From positions 2,356,001-2,420,000 of the forward strand of contig CAVWVB010000001.1 in NCBI GenBank assembly GCA_963758365.1: a stretch of DNA of 64,000 nt, written 5' to 3'. The stretch's first letter is position 1; the number at the start of each line of letters is the position of its first letter. This document shows, one piece after another, positions 9,796 to 18,771 of the stretch. The notes under the pieces were generated by a model. It saw nothing but the letters and a program-made list of their open reading frames with translations. It searched no databases and had not been told where the DNA came from. Made by a program: the position numbers and the translations under genes. The DNA is from Dokdonella_A sp963758365. Lineage in GTDB: Bacteria; Pseudomonadota; Gammaproteobacteria; Xanthomonadales; Rhodanobacteraceae.

Positions 9796-11295
9796 ATGCC
9801 AAAAGCCCGCCTACCGCTCCGCCTGATCTTTCTCGCCGCGACCGCGATCGGCGCGGCGCTGCTGCTCGGGCTCCTGGTGGCCATGCTGAACAGCGCGCTC
9901 GAGTTCTACCAGCGCCTCGCCGCGATGCCGATCTGGTTGCGTGCGCCGCTGATCGCCGCGGCCGCGATCGTGCTCTGCGGCCTCGCGTGGCTGGCATGGC
10001 GGCTCGCTCGACCCGCGCGCCCGGGCAGCTCCCATGCATCCCTCCCGGTGTCGCGCAGCGAGGTCGACCGCCGCGTCGATGCCCTGCGCGAACGTCACGT
10101 GGAGACCACGGCGCTCGAAGCGGAACTCGCCGAACTCGATCGGCGCCGGCTTGCCGGCGAGGTCCATGTCGCGCTGTTCGGCGAGATTTCGACCGGCAAG
10201 TCGAGCCTGATCCGTGCGCTCGCTCGGGATGCGAACGTCGAGACCGATGTGCGCGGCGGGACCACGCGCAGCGTCGCGCATCACCGTGGCGTCCTTCCCG
10301 ACGGGCGCGCGCTGGTCCTCGCAGACGTGCCGGGCAGCGCGGAAGTCGACGGCGTCGCCCACGAGCAACTCGCGCGCGACGAGGCCTTGCGCGCGCACGC
10401 GGTGATCTACCTGACCGGCGCCGACCTGAGCCGGGCGCAGGACGCCGAACTTCTCTGGCTCTGCGGATTCGGCAAGCCGACGATTCTCGCGCTGAACAAG
10501 ACCGACCTGTATGCCGACTCCGAGCGCTCCGCGCTGCTGCAGCGCTTCGACGAACGCTATGGCCGGCGCGTGCGCGCGATCGTCGCGATCAGTGCCGGCG
10601 GCAGCGAACACTACGAGCGCACGCTGGCCGATGGCCGGCGCGAACGCGTCGAACGCGAGCGCCTGCCGGCCATCACGCCGCTGCTTGATGCGCTCACGAC
10701 GCTTACCGCTTCCGGATCGGCCGCGCTGGAGCCCGCACGCGAAGCCGCGGTGCTCGCGGAAGTATCGCGACGCGGTGACGAACTCGCGCGCGCGACCGCA
10801 CTGCGCGAGTCGGAGGAAACCGTGAGCAAGTACACACGGCGCGCGGTCGTCGGCGCCCTCGCGGCAGTCGCACCCGGCAGCGACATTCTGATCCAGGGCG
10901 CGCTCGGTACCGCGCTGGTCCGCGAACTCGCGCGCATCCACGGCGTCGCCGTGCGCGATCTCGATGTCGAGAAGCTGCTCTCGCGGATCGGACTCACCGT
11001 GCGCAATACCACGGCCCTCGTGCTCGCGATCGCCGGCAATGCGATGAAGGCATTTCCGGGCCTCGGCACGCTCGGAGGGGGCGTATTGCATGCAATCGCG
11101 TACGGCCTCGTGTTCGACAGTCTCGGCCACGCGCTCGCCGCCACGCTGGCCGAAAACGCGAGCCTCGATGTCGCCGATGTCGAGACGCGCGTGCGTGCGC
11201 TGCTGGCCGAACCCGCGCCGGGACGTCTCGAGCGCGTCGCCCGTGTCACCCTGGAAGCCGCACGCACGGCGAGGCACGGCTCGACACCCGAGTGA
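9796..11295 (+). CDS. membrane-anchored GTPase with DUF697-type C-terminus
   Basis: A 499-residue protein. Two membrane helices occupy residues ~8-32 and ~47-70. A linker follows, then a GTPase domain with P-loop GEISTGKSS (~138), G2 region GGTTRSV, G3 DVPG and G4 NKTD. The last ~200 residues (from about VSKYTRRAVVGALAAVAPG) match the DUF697-like hydrophobic region of YcjF-type proteins. This is the Era/YihA-like class that is often membrane-bound and of unknown role. The start is the first ATG before the hydrophobic segment. A paralogue, without the N-terminal membrane anchor, lies at 13180 on the far side of a YceI/b561 operon. The pairing suggests related jobs, perhaps in envelope homeostasis; that is inference. 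Confidence 0.85.
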   Translation: MPKARLPLRLIFLAATAIGAALLLGLLVAMLNSALEFYQRLAAMPIWLRAPLIAAAAIVLCGLAWLAWRLARPARPGSSHASLPVSRSEVDRRVDALRERHVETTALEAELAELDRRRLAGEVHVALFGEISTGKSSLIRALARDANVETDVRGGTTRSVAHHRGVLPDGRALVLADVPGSAEVDGVAHEQLARDEALRAHAVIYLTGADLSRAQDAELLWLCGFGKPTILALNKTDLYADSERSALLQRFDERYGRRVRAIVAISAGGSEHYERTLADGRRERVERERLPAITPLLDALTTLTASGSAALEPAREAAVLAEVSRRGDELARATALRESEETVSKYTRRAVVGALAAVAPGSDILIQGALGTALVRELARIHGVAVRDLDVEKLLSRIGLTVRNTTALVLAIAGNAMKAFPGLGTLGGGVLHAIAYGLVFDSLGHALAATLAENASLDVADVETRVRALLAEPAPGRLERVARVTLEAARTARHGSTPE

Positions 11296-11365
11296 CGATT
11301 CGTGCAACGCACCGTTCACCCTGCCGCGCTGGCGCGCAGCGTTCAATTTTGCCAAGCTCGTCCCC

Positions 11366-12007
11366 ATGCGGCTTCCACGCGCAATTACCGCCTGCGGCCT
11401 GCATCGCGCGATCGCGACGATGGCGGCGACCGCGCTTGTGTGGTCGTTGACCGCGTTCGCGGCGCCGCAGACCTGGCGCTTCGATCCGGTGCACAGCCAG
11501 GTCTGGTTCAGCGCCTCCCACCAGGACTTCTCGCATCCGCAGGGCCGCCTGCGCATCAAGGAAGGCTGGTTCCGTTTCGACGAGGGCGACTGGAGCGCGG
11601 GCCGAGTCGATGTCGTGATCGACCTGACTTCGCTGGACCTCGGCGACGCGAAGTGGAACCGGGCAGTGATGTCGCGTCGGTTCCTGGATACCGAACGCTG
11701 GCCGACCGCGCACTTCGTCAGCCGCAGCGTCGAGCGCAGCGACGACCGCCATGGCGTAATCCATGGCGTCCTTGCGTTGCATGGCGCGACCCGCGCGGTC
11801 GACGTCGGATTCACGCTCAACCGGATCGGCAAGGATCCGTATTCGTTCGGCCGCAAGGCCGGGTTCTCGGCGACCGCGATACTGCATCGCTCGGATTTCG
11901 GCATGGATCGCTACAAGGAAGTCGTCGGCGAGGACATCATCCTGCGCTTCGAGATCGAAGGCCTGCCCGATCGCGAGGCCGCACCAACTCGAGATGGAGA
12001 ACCCTGA
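11366..12007 (+). CDS. YceI-family periplasmic protein, first copy
   Basis: A 213-residue exported lipocalin-like protein. An N-terminal hydrophobic segment (~residues 15-32, ending TAFAAP) acts as signal peptide. The YceI fold follows, starting with WRFDPVHSQVWFSASH. The family's conserved blocks include SLDLGDAKWN, FLDTERWPTAHF, the central HGVLALHGATR and the C-terminal RSDFGMDRY. YceI proteins bind isoprenoid/quinone-like lipids in the periplasm. The stop codon shares one base with the next start (TGATG), so it is translationally coupled to the cytochrome b561. ATG 11366 is the last start before the signal peptide. Confidence 0.92.
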   Translation: MRLPRAITACGLHRAIATMAATALVWSLTAFAAPQTWRFDPVHSQVWFSASHQDFSHPQGRLRIKEGWFRFDEGDWSAGRVDVVIDLTSLDLGDAKWNRAVMSRRFLDTERWPTAHFVSRSVERSDDRHGVIHGVLALHGATRAVDVGFTLNRIGKDPYSFGRKAGFSATAILHRSDFGMDRYKEVVGEDIILRFEIEGLPDREAAPTRDGEP

Positions 12008-12603
12008 TGGCACTCAGGAGCGGAGCTGCACAGTGGGGCAGCCTGGCCCGGTTCTTCCACTGGACCGTCGTCGTCCTGATCCTCGTGCAGGGCACTATCG
12101 GCCTGATCATGGTCGAGTTGCCCAAGCGACCGAACGTGATTCCGGTATTCAGCTTCCACAAGTCGCTGGGTCTGACGATCCTGCTGCTTGCGTTACTGCG
12201 TCTCGCATGGCGCGTGTTCGACCCTCGCCCCGACGAGCCGGCGACGATTCCGCACTGGCAGGCGATCGGCGCGCGCGTCGGCCACGCCCTGCTCTACGTG
12301 CTGCTGTTCGCCGTGCCGCTGTCCGGCTGGTTTTTCGATTCGGCGAGCGGCCTGCGGCCGCTGTACTGGTGGGGACTCGTGAAAATGCCGAGTCTGACCG
12401 GCGGTGCCGCGCCGGATCTCAAGGACATCGGCAAGGAAGCGCACGAGTGGCTGTTCTGGTTGCTCGTCCTGGTCGCCGCCGGTCACGCCGCGATGGCGCT
12501 CGTTCACCATTTCGTGCATCGCAACGACGTGCTGCGACGCATGCTGCCGGGCCGACACACGGCCGCAACGGATACGCCTGCGGCCCTGGAGAATCGATCA
12601 TGA
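12007..12603 (+). CDS. cytochrome b561-family membrane protein
   Basis: A 198-residue four-helix di-haem b protein of the inner membrane (prokaryotic CybB/YceJ family). Candidate haem ligands are the histidines in ARFFHWTV (helix 1), FSFHKSLG (helix 2), RVGHALLY (helix 3) and the last-helix GHAAMALVHHFVHR. It presumably passes electrons between quinol and a periplasmic partner. In E. coli yceJ (b561) and yceI are also adjacent, so the pairing is a known theme. Here the gene overlaps one YceI gene by one base at its start and another by four bases (ATGA) at its end. Such tight coupling argues for a single complex or pathway. Confidence 0.94.
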   Translation: MALRSGAAQWGSLARFFHWTVVVLILVQGTIGLIMVELPKRPNVIPVFSFHKSLGLTILLLALLRLAWRVFDPRPDEPATIPHWQAIGARVGHALLYVLLFAVPLSGWFFDSASGLRPLYWWGLVKMPSLTGGAAPDLKDIGKEAHEWLFWLLVLVAAGHAAMALVHHFVHRNDVLRRMLPGRHTAATDTPAALENRS

Positions 12604-13145
12604 CGCTACGCGCAATGCTGCTACTCGGCTTGCTGGTTCCGCTCGCCGCAAACGCGCGCGACTGGCAGGTCGACCCCGCGAAAAGCACGCTCGGATTCCA
12701 GGGCAGCTATCAGGGAGAAGGCTTCGAGGGAACGTTCCGGAAGTTCGCTGCGACGATTGCCTACGATCCCGCCGCCCTCGCCGCGTCGAAGTTCGACGTT
12801 ACGGTCGAACTGGGCAGCGCCGATACCGGCAGCAGCGAACGCGACGACACCCTGAAAGGCAGCGAGTTCTTCGCGACGGAAAGGTTTCCGCGCGCGCACT
12901 TCGTGACGTCCGCGTTTGCCAGGGGCGCCGATGGGGGCGTCGTGGCGAAAGGCAATCTGACGATCCGCGACCGCACGCAGCCGGTCACGCTGCACGTCAG
13001 GTTCACGGAAAGCGGAGACAGCGCAATCCTCGATGTCGACACCGTACTGAAACGCGCGGAGTTCGCACTGGGCAACGGCAGCGACTGGGTCGACATCGGT
13101 GCCGACATACCCGTGCATGGGCATCTGGCATTGACCACGAAATAA
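12600..13145 (+). CDS. YceI-family periplasmic protein, second copy
   Basis: A 181-residue YceI protein with a short signal peptide (MTLRAMLLLGLLVPLAANA). The mature part begins DWQVDPAKSTLGFQGSYQGEGFEGTF, shown here only to mark the typical N-terminal strand pattern in two parts: DWQVDPAKSTLGF, then GEGFEGTFRKF. FFATERFPRAHFVT and KGNLTIRDRTQPVTL match the family core. It differs clearly from the first YceI in length and sequence, so this is not a recent duplication. Its start overlaps the b561 stop codon (ATGA). It is the last gene of the operon; the next GTPase begins 34 bases after its stop. Confidence 0.92.
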   Translation: MTLRAMLLLGLLVPLAANARDWQVDPAKSTLGFQGSYQGEGFEGTFRKFAATIAYDPAALAASKFDVTVELGSADTGSSERDDTLKGSEFFATERFPRAHFVTSAFARGADGGVVAKGNLTIRDRTQPVTLHVRFTESGDSAILDVDTVLKRAEFALGNGSDWVDIGADIPVHGHLALTTK

Positions 13146-13179
13146 TCGGCTCTCCCAACACAGGCCTGCGAATCCGCGC

Positions 13180-14547
13180 ATGGATGGTCCCGTTTCGGTC
13201 TGGCAACGACTGCGCGCACGCCTCGGGCTCGACCGGCGCAGCGCCGGACAAGCCGCGCCCGCGGCAGGATCCGGCGAGATGCACAGCATGCAGGCGGCCG
13301 CGAGCCTGCGCGCACTGCTCGACGACCCGCAGATCCCGACATCGGTGCGCAGCGGCCTCGCCGCGGATTTCGCGCGCCTGGAATCGATGCTCGGCAAGCT
13401 CGAACGCGGTGAACTGCACATCGCGGTATTCGGCCGGGTCAGCGTCGGCAAGTCCGCACTCGCCAATGCCCTGCTCGGCGAAGATGCGTTCACGGTCGGC
13501 GTCCTGCATGGCACTACACGCGAGGCGGGCCAGCGCAGCTGGCAGGAAGTCGCCGGCAGCGGTCTGCATCTGATCGATACGCCCGGTATCGACGAACTCG
13601 ACGGTGAAGCGCGCGAGAAGCTCGCGTTCGATGTCGCCGGCGTCAGCGACCTCGTGATTTTTGTCGTCGACGGCGACATGACCCGTCGCGAGCGTGACGC
13701 GCTGCAGTTGCTCGCTCGCACCGAGCGCCCGTTGCTGGTGGCCCTGAACAAGGCCGACCGCTACGGCGACGATGAACGCGAGCGCCTGCTCGCACGCCTG
13801 CGCGAACGTACAACCGGCATCGTGCGCGCCGAAGACGTCGTCGCGACCAGCGCGCAACCCGCACCAGTCAAGCGCGTGCATGTCGATGGCGACGGCGAGG
13901 AACAGATCGAACTCGTCGAGCAGATGCCGGAACTCGAAGCGCTGCGCGCGCGTCTCGGCGCGGTCGTCGAAACCGAAGGCAAGACCCTTGCCGCGCTGAA
14001 TGCGAGCCTTTTCGCGGGCCGGCTTTCCGACCAGGTCGGCGCTCGCATCGCCGACGCGCGCCGCGAGCTCGCGGCCAGGGTCATCCGCCAGTACTGCATT
14101 GCCAAGAGCGTCGCGGTCGCGCTGAACCCGATCCCGGTGGCCGACCTGCTCGCCGCGGGCGCGCTCGACGCGGCGCTCGTGATGCACCTTGGCCGCGTGT
14201 ATGGCCTGCCGCTGACGAAATCCGAAGCCGGCACGCTGATCGCGGTGATCTCCGCGCAGCTCGCCGCGCTGATGGGTGCGATCTGGGGCGTACACCTCGT
14301 GGCTTCGGCCCTGAAAGGACTCAGCGCCGGCATGTCCACGCTGGTCACCGCGGGCGCCCAGGGCGCGCTCGCGTGGTACGCGACCGAGCTGGTCGGGCGA
14401 GCCGCTGAAAAGTACCTGATCGCAGGCAAGTCCTGGGGCGAGCACGGGCCCAAGCGCGTGGTCAGCGAGATCGTCGAAAGCCTCGACCGCGATTCGATCC
14501 TGCGCGAGGCGCGGGCGGAGATTCTTGCGCGCCTGCGCGCGCGCTGA
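13180..14547 (+). CDS. soluble DUF697-type GTPase, paralogue of the 9.8-kb gene
   Basis: A 455-residue protein. It lacks N-terminal membrane helices; a helical lead-in of ~80 residues precedes the GTPase domain. The P-loop is GRVSVGKSA (~90), then HGTTRE, DTPGIDE and NKADRYG. From ~300 on is a hydrophobic DUF697-like region (VALNPIPVADLLAAGALDA, then several apolar helices). It lies 34 bases past the YceI/b561/YceI operon on the same strand, so it could be the fourth gene of that transcript. With the gene at 9796 it brackets the operon. The exact family name (YfjP/YeeP-like, Der-like or a novel subgroup) cannot be fixed by eye. Confidence 0.85.
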   Translation: MDGPVSVWQRLRARLGLDRRSAGQAAPAAGSGEMHSMQAAASLRALLDDPQIPTSVRSGLAADFARLESMLGKLERGELHIAVFGRVSVGKSALANALLGEDAFTVGVLHGTTREAGQRSWQEVAGSGLHLIDTPGIDELDGEAREKLAFDVAGVSDLVIFVVDGDMTRRERDALQLLARTERPLLVALNKADRYGDDERERLLARLRERTTGIVRAEDVVATSAQPAPVKRVHVDGDGEEQIELVEQMPELEALRARLGAVVETEGKTLAALNASLFAGRLSDQVGARIADARRELAARVIRQYCIAKSVAVALNPIPVADLLAAGALDAALVMHLGRVYGLPLTKSEAGTLIAVISAQLAALMGAIWGVHLVASALKGLSAGMSTLVTAGAQGALAWYATELVGRAAEKYLIAGKSWGEHGPKRVVSEIVESLDRDSILREARAEILARLRAR

Positions 14548-14624
14548 ACGCTGCGGGCGGGCCGCCATCCGGGTCGCGCGCGGCGCCAGCGACGCCCTGC
14601 ACTGTCGCGTCGTCATTTCGGCGG

Positions 14625-14630
14625 TATGAT
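14625..14630 (+). promoter_or_regulatory. candidate -10 box of the first delta-60 gene
   Basis: TATGAT (five of six consensus bases) with a 17-base spacer to a weak CTGTCG at 14602-14607. It lies about 80 bases before the ATG at 14711. Confidence 0.35.
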
Positions 14631-14710
14631 CCCGCGCGGTTCACAAGGACGCGGCGCACGCAGGTTGGGGCGCCCGCGCGTATCCGTGGCAACGACCGAG
14701 GGGAAGCCAG

Positions 14711-16117
14711 ATGAACAGGATGGTCTTTGCATTCGCCGCATGGGCATGCGGTGTATTGGTGATCGGCGGCGCCGCGGTCGCCGCCAATGGCGATATCGAT
14801 CCCGGATTCGGCGCTGCGGGACTGGGCCTGACCGGCCTCACCGACGCCTTGGGCAACGGTGCCTACGGACCCGTGGTGCAGACGGACGGCAAGATCCTGA
14901 TCGCCGACACGCGAACCATGAACGGGGCTTCCGGAAGCGACTTCTTCGTGGCGCGTTTCACCGCGAACGGAGCGCTCGACTCGAGTTTCAGTTTCGACGG
15001 CAGGGTCACGATCGATTTCGACGGCGGCGCAGGCAGCGATGTGTGCTTGGGCATTGCACTGCAGGCGGACGGCAAGGTCGTGGTCGTCGGCAGCACGAGC
15101 ACCGGTTCCGGCAACGATTTTGCGATCGCTCGCCTGAATGGCGATGGCACCCTGGATACGACCTTTGGCGGCGGCACCGGCAAGGTCGTGGTTCCATTCG
15201 ATCTGGTTGCAATGGGCAACGATATCGCGAATGCGGTCACCATCCAGGCGAACGGGAAGATCCTCGTCGTGGGCAGCGTGCAGACTGCCTCGAACGGCAC
15301 TGATTTCGGGATCCTGCGCCTGAACGGAGACGGCACGCCCGATCCCGCGTTCAATCTGACCGGCAAGGTCAGCTACGGATTCGACCTCGCGGGCAGCTTC
15401 AGCAAGGACGACACGCCGCAGGCAGTCGCGATCGACACGGCCGGACGCATCGTCGTGTCCGGAAGTGCGGACAAGAGCACGACGTCGACCGTGGCGAATG
15501 ACTTTGCGGTGCTGCGCCTGCAGCCCAATGGCCAGCTCGACCCGAACTTCGACGCGGATGGCCGTGCCACGGTTGCATTCGATCTCGGCGCCAGCGCGGA
15601 CGACCAGTCCTTTGCGCTGCTGCTGCAGCACGATGGGCACATCGTGCTCGCGGGCGCGGCGGACGTGTCGCCGGTCAGCGGAACGTCGAACTATGACATG
15701 GCGATCGTACGGCTGCTGCCGGACGGTTCCCCGGATGCCACGTTCGGTATCGCCGGCAAGACCCTCGTGCCGTTCGATGTCAGCGCGAACGGTACCGACA
15801 ATGCGCTCGGAGCGATCGAACAGGCCAACGGCAAGATCATCCTGACCGGGTACGCGTTGCAGAATCCGGGATTGCTCGGCGCGGCCGCGCGCCTGAATCC
15901 CGATGGCAGCCCCGACTCGGGATTCGGATCGTTCGGCAAGAAGACCTACGATTTCGGCCTGAGCAGCCCGAGTTCGCAGTTGTTGCGCGGCGTCGCGTTA
16001 CAGGGCTCGCGGATCGTCGCCGCGGGTGGTGCCATCGTCGATGTCGCGAACACGCTCATCGATGATTTCGTGGTCCGCCTCGAGGACGACCTGATCTTTG
16101 CGGACGGCTTCGACTGA
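14711..16117 (+). CDS. secreted delta-60 repeat (DUF5122) protein ending IFADGFD
   Basis: A 468-residue exported protein. A GGGGAAG ribosome site precedes ATG 14711. The signal peptide is about residues 1-25 (FAFAAWACGVLVIGGAAVAA). The rest is built of ~55-60-residue repeats, each with the pattern A-x-Q-x-DGKI-V-V-G, then F-A-I-A-R-L-N-x-DG-x-L-D-T-T-F-G. This is the delta-60/DUF5122 beta-propeller repeat; I count about seven units. No catalytic residues are apparent. The chain ends LIFADGFD at the stop codon. A closely related paralogue follows at 16502, so the pair is a tandem duplication. Confidence 0.9.
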   Translation: MNRMVFAFAAWACGVLVIGGAAVAANGDIDPGFGAAGLGLTGLTDALGNGAYGPVVQTDGKILIADTRTMNGASGSDFFVARFTANGALDSSFSFDGRVTIDFDGGAGSDVCLGIALQADGKVVVVGSTSTGSGNDFAIARLNGDGTLDTTFGGGTGKVVVPFDLVAMGNDIANAVTIQANGKILVVGSVQTASNGTDFGILRLNGDGTPDPAFNLTGKVSYGFDLAGSFSKDDTPQAVAIDTAGRIVVSGSADKSTTSTVANDFAVLRLQPNGQLDPNFDADGRATVAFDLGASADDQSFALLLQHDGHIVLAGAADVSPVSGTSNYDMAIVRLLPDGSPDATFGIAGKTLVPFDVSANGTDNALGAIEQANGKIILTGYALQNPGLLGAAARLNPDGSPDSGFGSFGKKTYDFGLSSPSSQLLRGVALQGSRIVAAGGAIVDVANTLIDDFVVRLEDDLIFADGFD

Positions 16118-16501
16118 CCGTCGTCGGCGCGCAGCCGCAGTGCGCAATGGAGCGCGTGCGCGTGCCGCGCTCACCGGATCGCCGCGCGACGAAGCGTTCG
16201 ACGGCGATCCGTTCGACGCCGGTGGCGTTGCGCGTTGTTTGCGCGGGATCGGTCAGGACCGCGTCGAATGAATCCGACAGGTCAGGCCATCCGCTGGTCG
16301 ACGTGGAAGGGGTGCGGTGTCGCGGCTCAGCGGTCTCGGACTTCGGATTCCCCGTTCTGCTCCCCTTGGCCATGCTCTTGCGTCCATCGCACTGGCTGGC
16401 GCAATGCTAAGATGCGATGACGACGACGCTGCGGGCGCCGCTCGTCGGTGGTGGCTGCTCAACCGGGCGCGAGCGCGCGAAGTCACTCGGGGCACGATTC
16501 C
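16118..16501. other. intergenic region between the two delta-60 genes
   Basis: A 384-base gap with no coding potential I trust. TGCTAAGAT at 16405-16413 resembles an extended -10 element and could drive the second gene, with a leader of ~80 bases. No terminator with a T-run follows the first gene. Confidence 0.4.
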
Positions 16502-17926
16502 ATGACCGACATGAATTTCTCGAAGCGTTGGGCGCTCGCAGGCGCGCTCGCGTCGGTGGCAACGGCTGCCGTCGCGGACAATGGCGATGTGGACACGAGC
16601 TTCGGTTCCGGCGGCGTTGCGCGGACCGGATCGAGCGACATGTATGGCGCTTCCAATGGATGCAAACCGCTCGTGCAGCCCGATGGAAAAATCCTGATCT
16701 GCGGGGCGCGCCTGATGAACGGGTCCTCGGGCTCGGATTTTCTCGTCGCGCGCTTCACCGCGAACGGAGTGCTCGACACCAGTTTCAGCTTCGACGGCCT
16801 GACCACGATCGACTTCGACAACGGGGCCGGCAGCGACCTTGCGAACGGTATCGCGCTGCAGCCTGACGGCAAGATCGTGGTCATCGGCACGACGTGGGGA
16901 GCCAACACCGGCAACACCGATTTCGCGGTTGCACGGCTCAATGCCGACGGCACGCTCGACACGACATTCGGTGCAGGAACCGGCAAGACCACGATCGAGT
17001 TCGATCTCGATGCCGGTACGGGCCAGGACTACGCAAACGCGGTTACGATCCAGCCCGATGGCAGGATCGTCGTGGCGGGGAGCGCGCAGACCGCAACCGG
17101 GGCGGTCACCGCGCTAACCCGCCTGCTCGGAGACGGAACGCGTGACTCCGCTTTCAACCTCAATGGCAAGGTCACGTTCAGTTTCAACGTTGCCGGCGCC
17201 ACGGGAGAGAACGACGCCGCAAGCGGTGTTGCGATCGATGATGCGGGTCGAATCGTGATCGGCGCTACCGTCGCCTACTCGAACCCGCAGACCCAGAGCG
17301 ATTTCGGCGCCGCACGTTTGCTCGCGAACGGCCAGCCCGATTCCAATTTCCATGCGAACGGGCACACCACGATTGGGTTCGATCCCGGCAGCGGGATCAG
17401 CACGGCCCAGACGGGTGGTCTCGCCATGCAGCGTGACGGGCGCATCGTCATCGTCGGATACGCGAACAGTTCGGCGTCGATGACCGACAATGCGGACATG
17501 GCCGTCGCGCGATTGCTGCCGGACGGGTCCGCCGACGCGACCTTCGGCCTCGCCGGCAAGACGCTGGTCGCGTTCGATCTCGTCGCCAGCGGGCTCGATT
17601 TCGCATTCGGCGTGGCCGAACAGACTGACGGCCGGCTGGTCATCGTCGGCACGTCGATTGGTGCGTCATCCGTGCAGCTTGCGACCGCTGCACGCCTGAC
17701 CCGGAACGGGGTGCTCGATGCGTCCTTTGGCGCGTTTGGCAAGAAGACCTACGATTTCGCGCTGACGAACCCCGACGGGCAGGCCTTTACCGGCCTCGCG
17801 TTCCAGGGCAACCAGATCATCGCAGGTGGCGTCGCCTACGTGCCACCGGGTGGCAACACCGACTTCATCGACGCACTTGCGGTGCGATTGACGGACGACA
17901 CGATCTTCGCCGACGGCTTCGAGTGA
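16502..17926 (+). CDS. secreted delta-60 repeat protein ending IFADGFE, paralogue of the previous gene
   Basis: A 474-residue homologue of the 14711 gene, alignable along its whole length: signal peptide (ALAGALASVATAAVA), NGDVDTSFGSGG, MNGSSGSDFLVARFTANG, FSFDG and so on. The ~60-residue repeat with DGKIVVIG and FAVARLNADGTLDTTFG is repeated about seven times. The end is TIFADGFE at the stop codon. The start could be ATG 16502 or ATG 16511; neither has a strong Shine-Dalgarno, and the hydrophobic segment fits either. Divergence between the two copies suggests an old duplication rather than an assembly artefact. Confidence 0.9.
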   Translation: MTDMNFSKRWALAGALASVATAAVADNGDVDTSFGSGGVARTGSSDMYGASNGCKPLVQPDGKILICGARLMNGSSGSDFLVARFTANGVLDTSFSFDGLTTIDFDNGAGSDLANGIALQPDGKIVVIGTTWGANTGNTDFAVARLNADGTLDTTFGAGTGKTTIEFDLDAGTGQDYANAVTIQPDGRIVVAGSAQTATGAVTALTRLLGDGTRDSAFNLNGKVTFSFNVAGATGENDAASGVAIDDAGRIVIGATVAYSNPQTQSDFGAARLLANGQPDSNFHANGHTTIGFDPGSGISTAQTGGLAMQRDGRIVIVGYANSSASMTDNADMAVARLLPDGSADATFGLAGKTLVAFDLVASGLDFAFGVAEQTDGRLVIVGTSIGASSVQLATAARLTRNGVLDASFGAFGKKTYDFALTNPDGQAFTGLAFQGNQIIAGGVAYVPPGGNTDFIDALAVRLTDDTIFADGFE

Positions 17927-18026
17927 GGGTCGACAGTCCGGTCGGATCAGCAACGATGGGATCCTGGTGCCGACATTCCTGCGCGACCGGCCAGGTTGCG
18001 GCCAACGCTACAACGAGGAGACGTCC

Positions 18027-18413
18027 ATGAGCGATCTGAACTCGGTTTACAACCGGATCGTCTGGTGCGACATCCCGGTTGCCGACCTCGATCGCGCGGC
18101 CACGTTCTACCGCGCGGTGCTCGGCATCAAGGTCGAGCGCATGGAATTCGACGGCCAGGCGTTCTGCATCCTCGAGCACGATCAGGGCAACGGCGGCTGC
18201 CTGGTTGCGGACCCCGCGCGCGCGGGCACGACGTCGGGACCGTTGATCTATCTGAATGTCGACCGCCGACTCCGCGAGGCAACCGCGAACGTGGAAGAAC
18301 AGGGCGGCAGCGTCGAGGAGCCCCCGCATCCGATCGGGCCGCACGGATTCCGCGCGATCGTGATCGACAGCGAAGGCAACCGGGTCGCGCTGCACTCGAC
18401 CGTCGACGCCTGA
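18027..18413 (+). CDS. VOC-family (glyoxalase-fold) protein
   Basis: A 128-residue single-domain protein of the vicinal-oxygen-chelate superfamily. It begins WCDIPVADLDRAATFYRAVLG, the first beta-alpha-beta module, and ends IDSEGNRVALHST, the second module with its metal-side strand. Conserved landmarks are DLDRAATFY and GFRAIVIDSEGN. Families of this size include glyoxalase I, fosfomycin-resistance enzymes and many of unknown substrate; nothing here singles one out. ATG 18027 follows a good GAGGAG site six bases upstream. The neighbouring glutaredoxin-like gene is convergent. Confidence 0.88.
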   Translation: MSDLNSVYNRIVWCDIPVADLDRAATFYRAVLGIKVERMEFDGQAFCILEHDQGNGGCLVADPARAGTTSGPLIYLNVDRRLREATANVEEQGGSVEEPPHPIGPHGFRAIVIDSEGNRVALHSTVDA

Positions 18414-18451
18414 ATCGGCGACTGCGCAATGACCGGCAGCGTGCCTGCGCG

Positions 18452-18697
18452 CTAGGTGCGCGGCGCGGGGACGGCACGCACGAAGGCCTGAAGTCGTGCC
18501 GGCTCGAACGGCCAGTCGAGTTCGCGGCCCGAGTCGGCGTCGCGCAGCACCGGCACGCGCGCGCCGTAGCGGCGTTCGAGATCCGGGTCAGCGTCGATCC
18601 AGACCGATTCGAACTCGGGCGCGTGCGCCGCGGCGAGCAATGCGAGCGCATGGTCGCACAACGGGCAGTCGTCGCGCTGGTAGAGGATCAGTTGCAT
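18452..18697 (-). CDS. glutaredoxin-family (DUF836-like) thiol protein
   Basis: An 81-residue thioredoxin-fold protein. It starts MQLILYQRDDCPLCDHAL, with a CPLC redox motif at residues 11-14 just after the first strand. RVPVLRDADSGRELDWPF carries the cis-proline of the fold at VPV. Its size fits the small DUF836/glutaredoxin-like family, which probably reduces disulphides in the cytosol. ATG 18697 starts exactly at the first strand. It is divergent from sdaA, whose start lies 74 bases away, so the two share a control region. Its 3' end faces the VOC gene. Confidence 0.85.
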   Translation of the reverse strand: MQLILYQRDDCPLCDHALALLAAAHAPEFESVWIDADPDLERRYGARVPVLRDADSGRELDWPFEPARLQAFVRAVPAPRT

Positions 18698-18735
18698 GCT
18701 CGCGTTGCCGACACCGGGCGATTCCGGCCGGAGCG

Positions 18736-18741
18736 TAGAAT
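18736..18741 (+). promoter_or_regulatory. candidate -10 box of sdaA
   Basis: TAGAAT lies 30 bases before the sdaA ATG, which would give a leader of about 24 bases. No convincing -35 at standard spacing; TTGCCG at 18705-18710 is too far away (25 bases). Confidence 0.35.
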
Positions 18742-18771
18742 AACGGCTACCTTGCCCCAAGTTACCTGCCC

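Noticed and set aside
13180..14547. Era or Der ribosome-assembly GTPase
   Set aside because: There is no KH domain and no second GTPase domain; the hydrophobic DUF697-like tail indicates another class.
16056..16373. Short minus-strand frame in the gap between the delta-60 genes
   Set aside because: It overlaps the end of a real gene, has no start site context and no recognisable sequence; treated as chance.
18027..18413. Fosfomycin-resistance enzyme
   Set aside because: Only the generic VOC fold is visible; the residues that would identify FosA/FosB are not recognisable.
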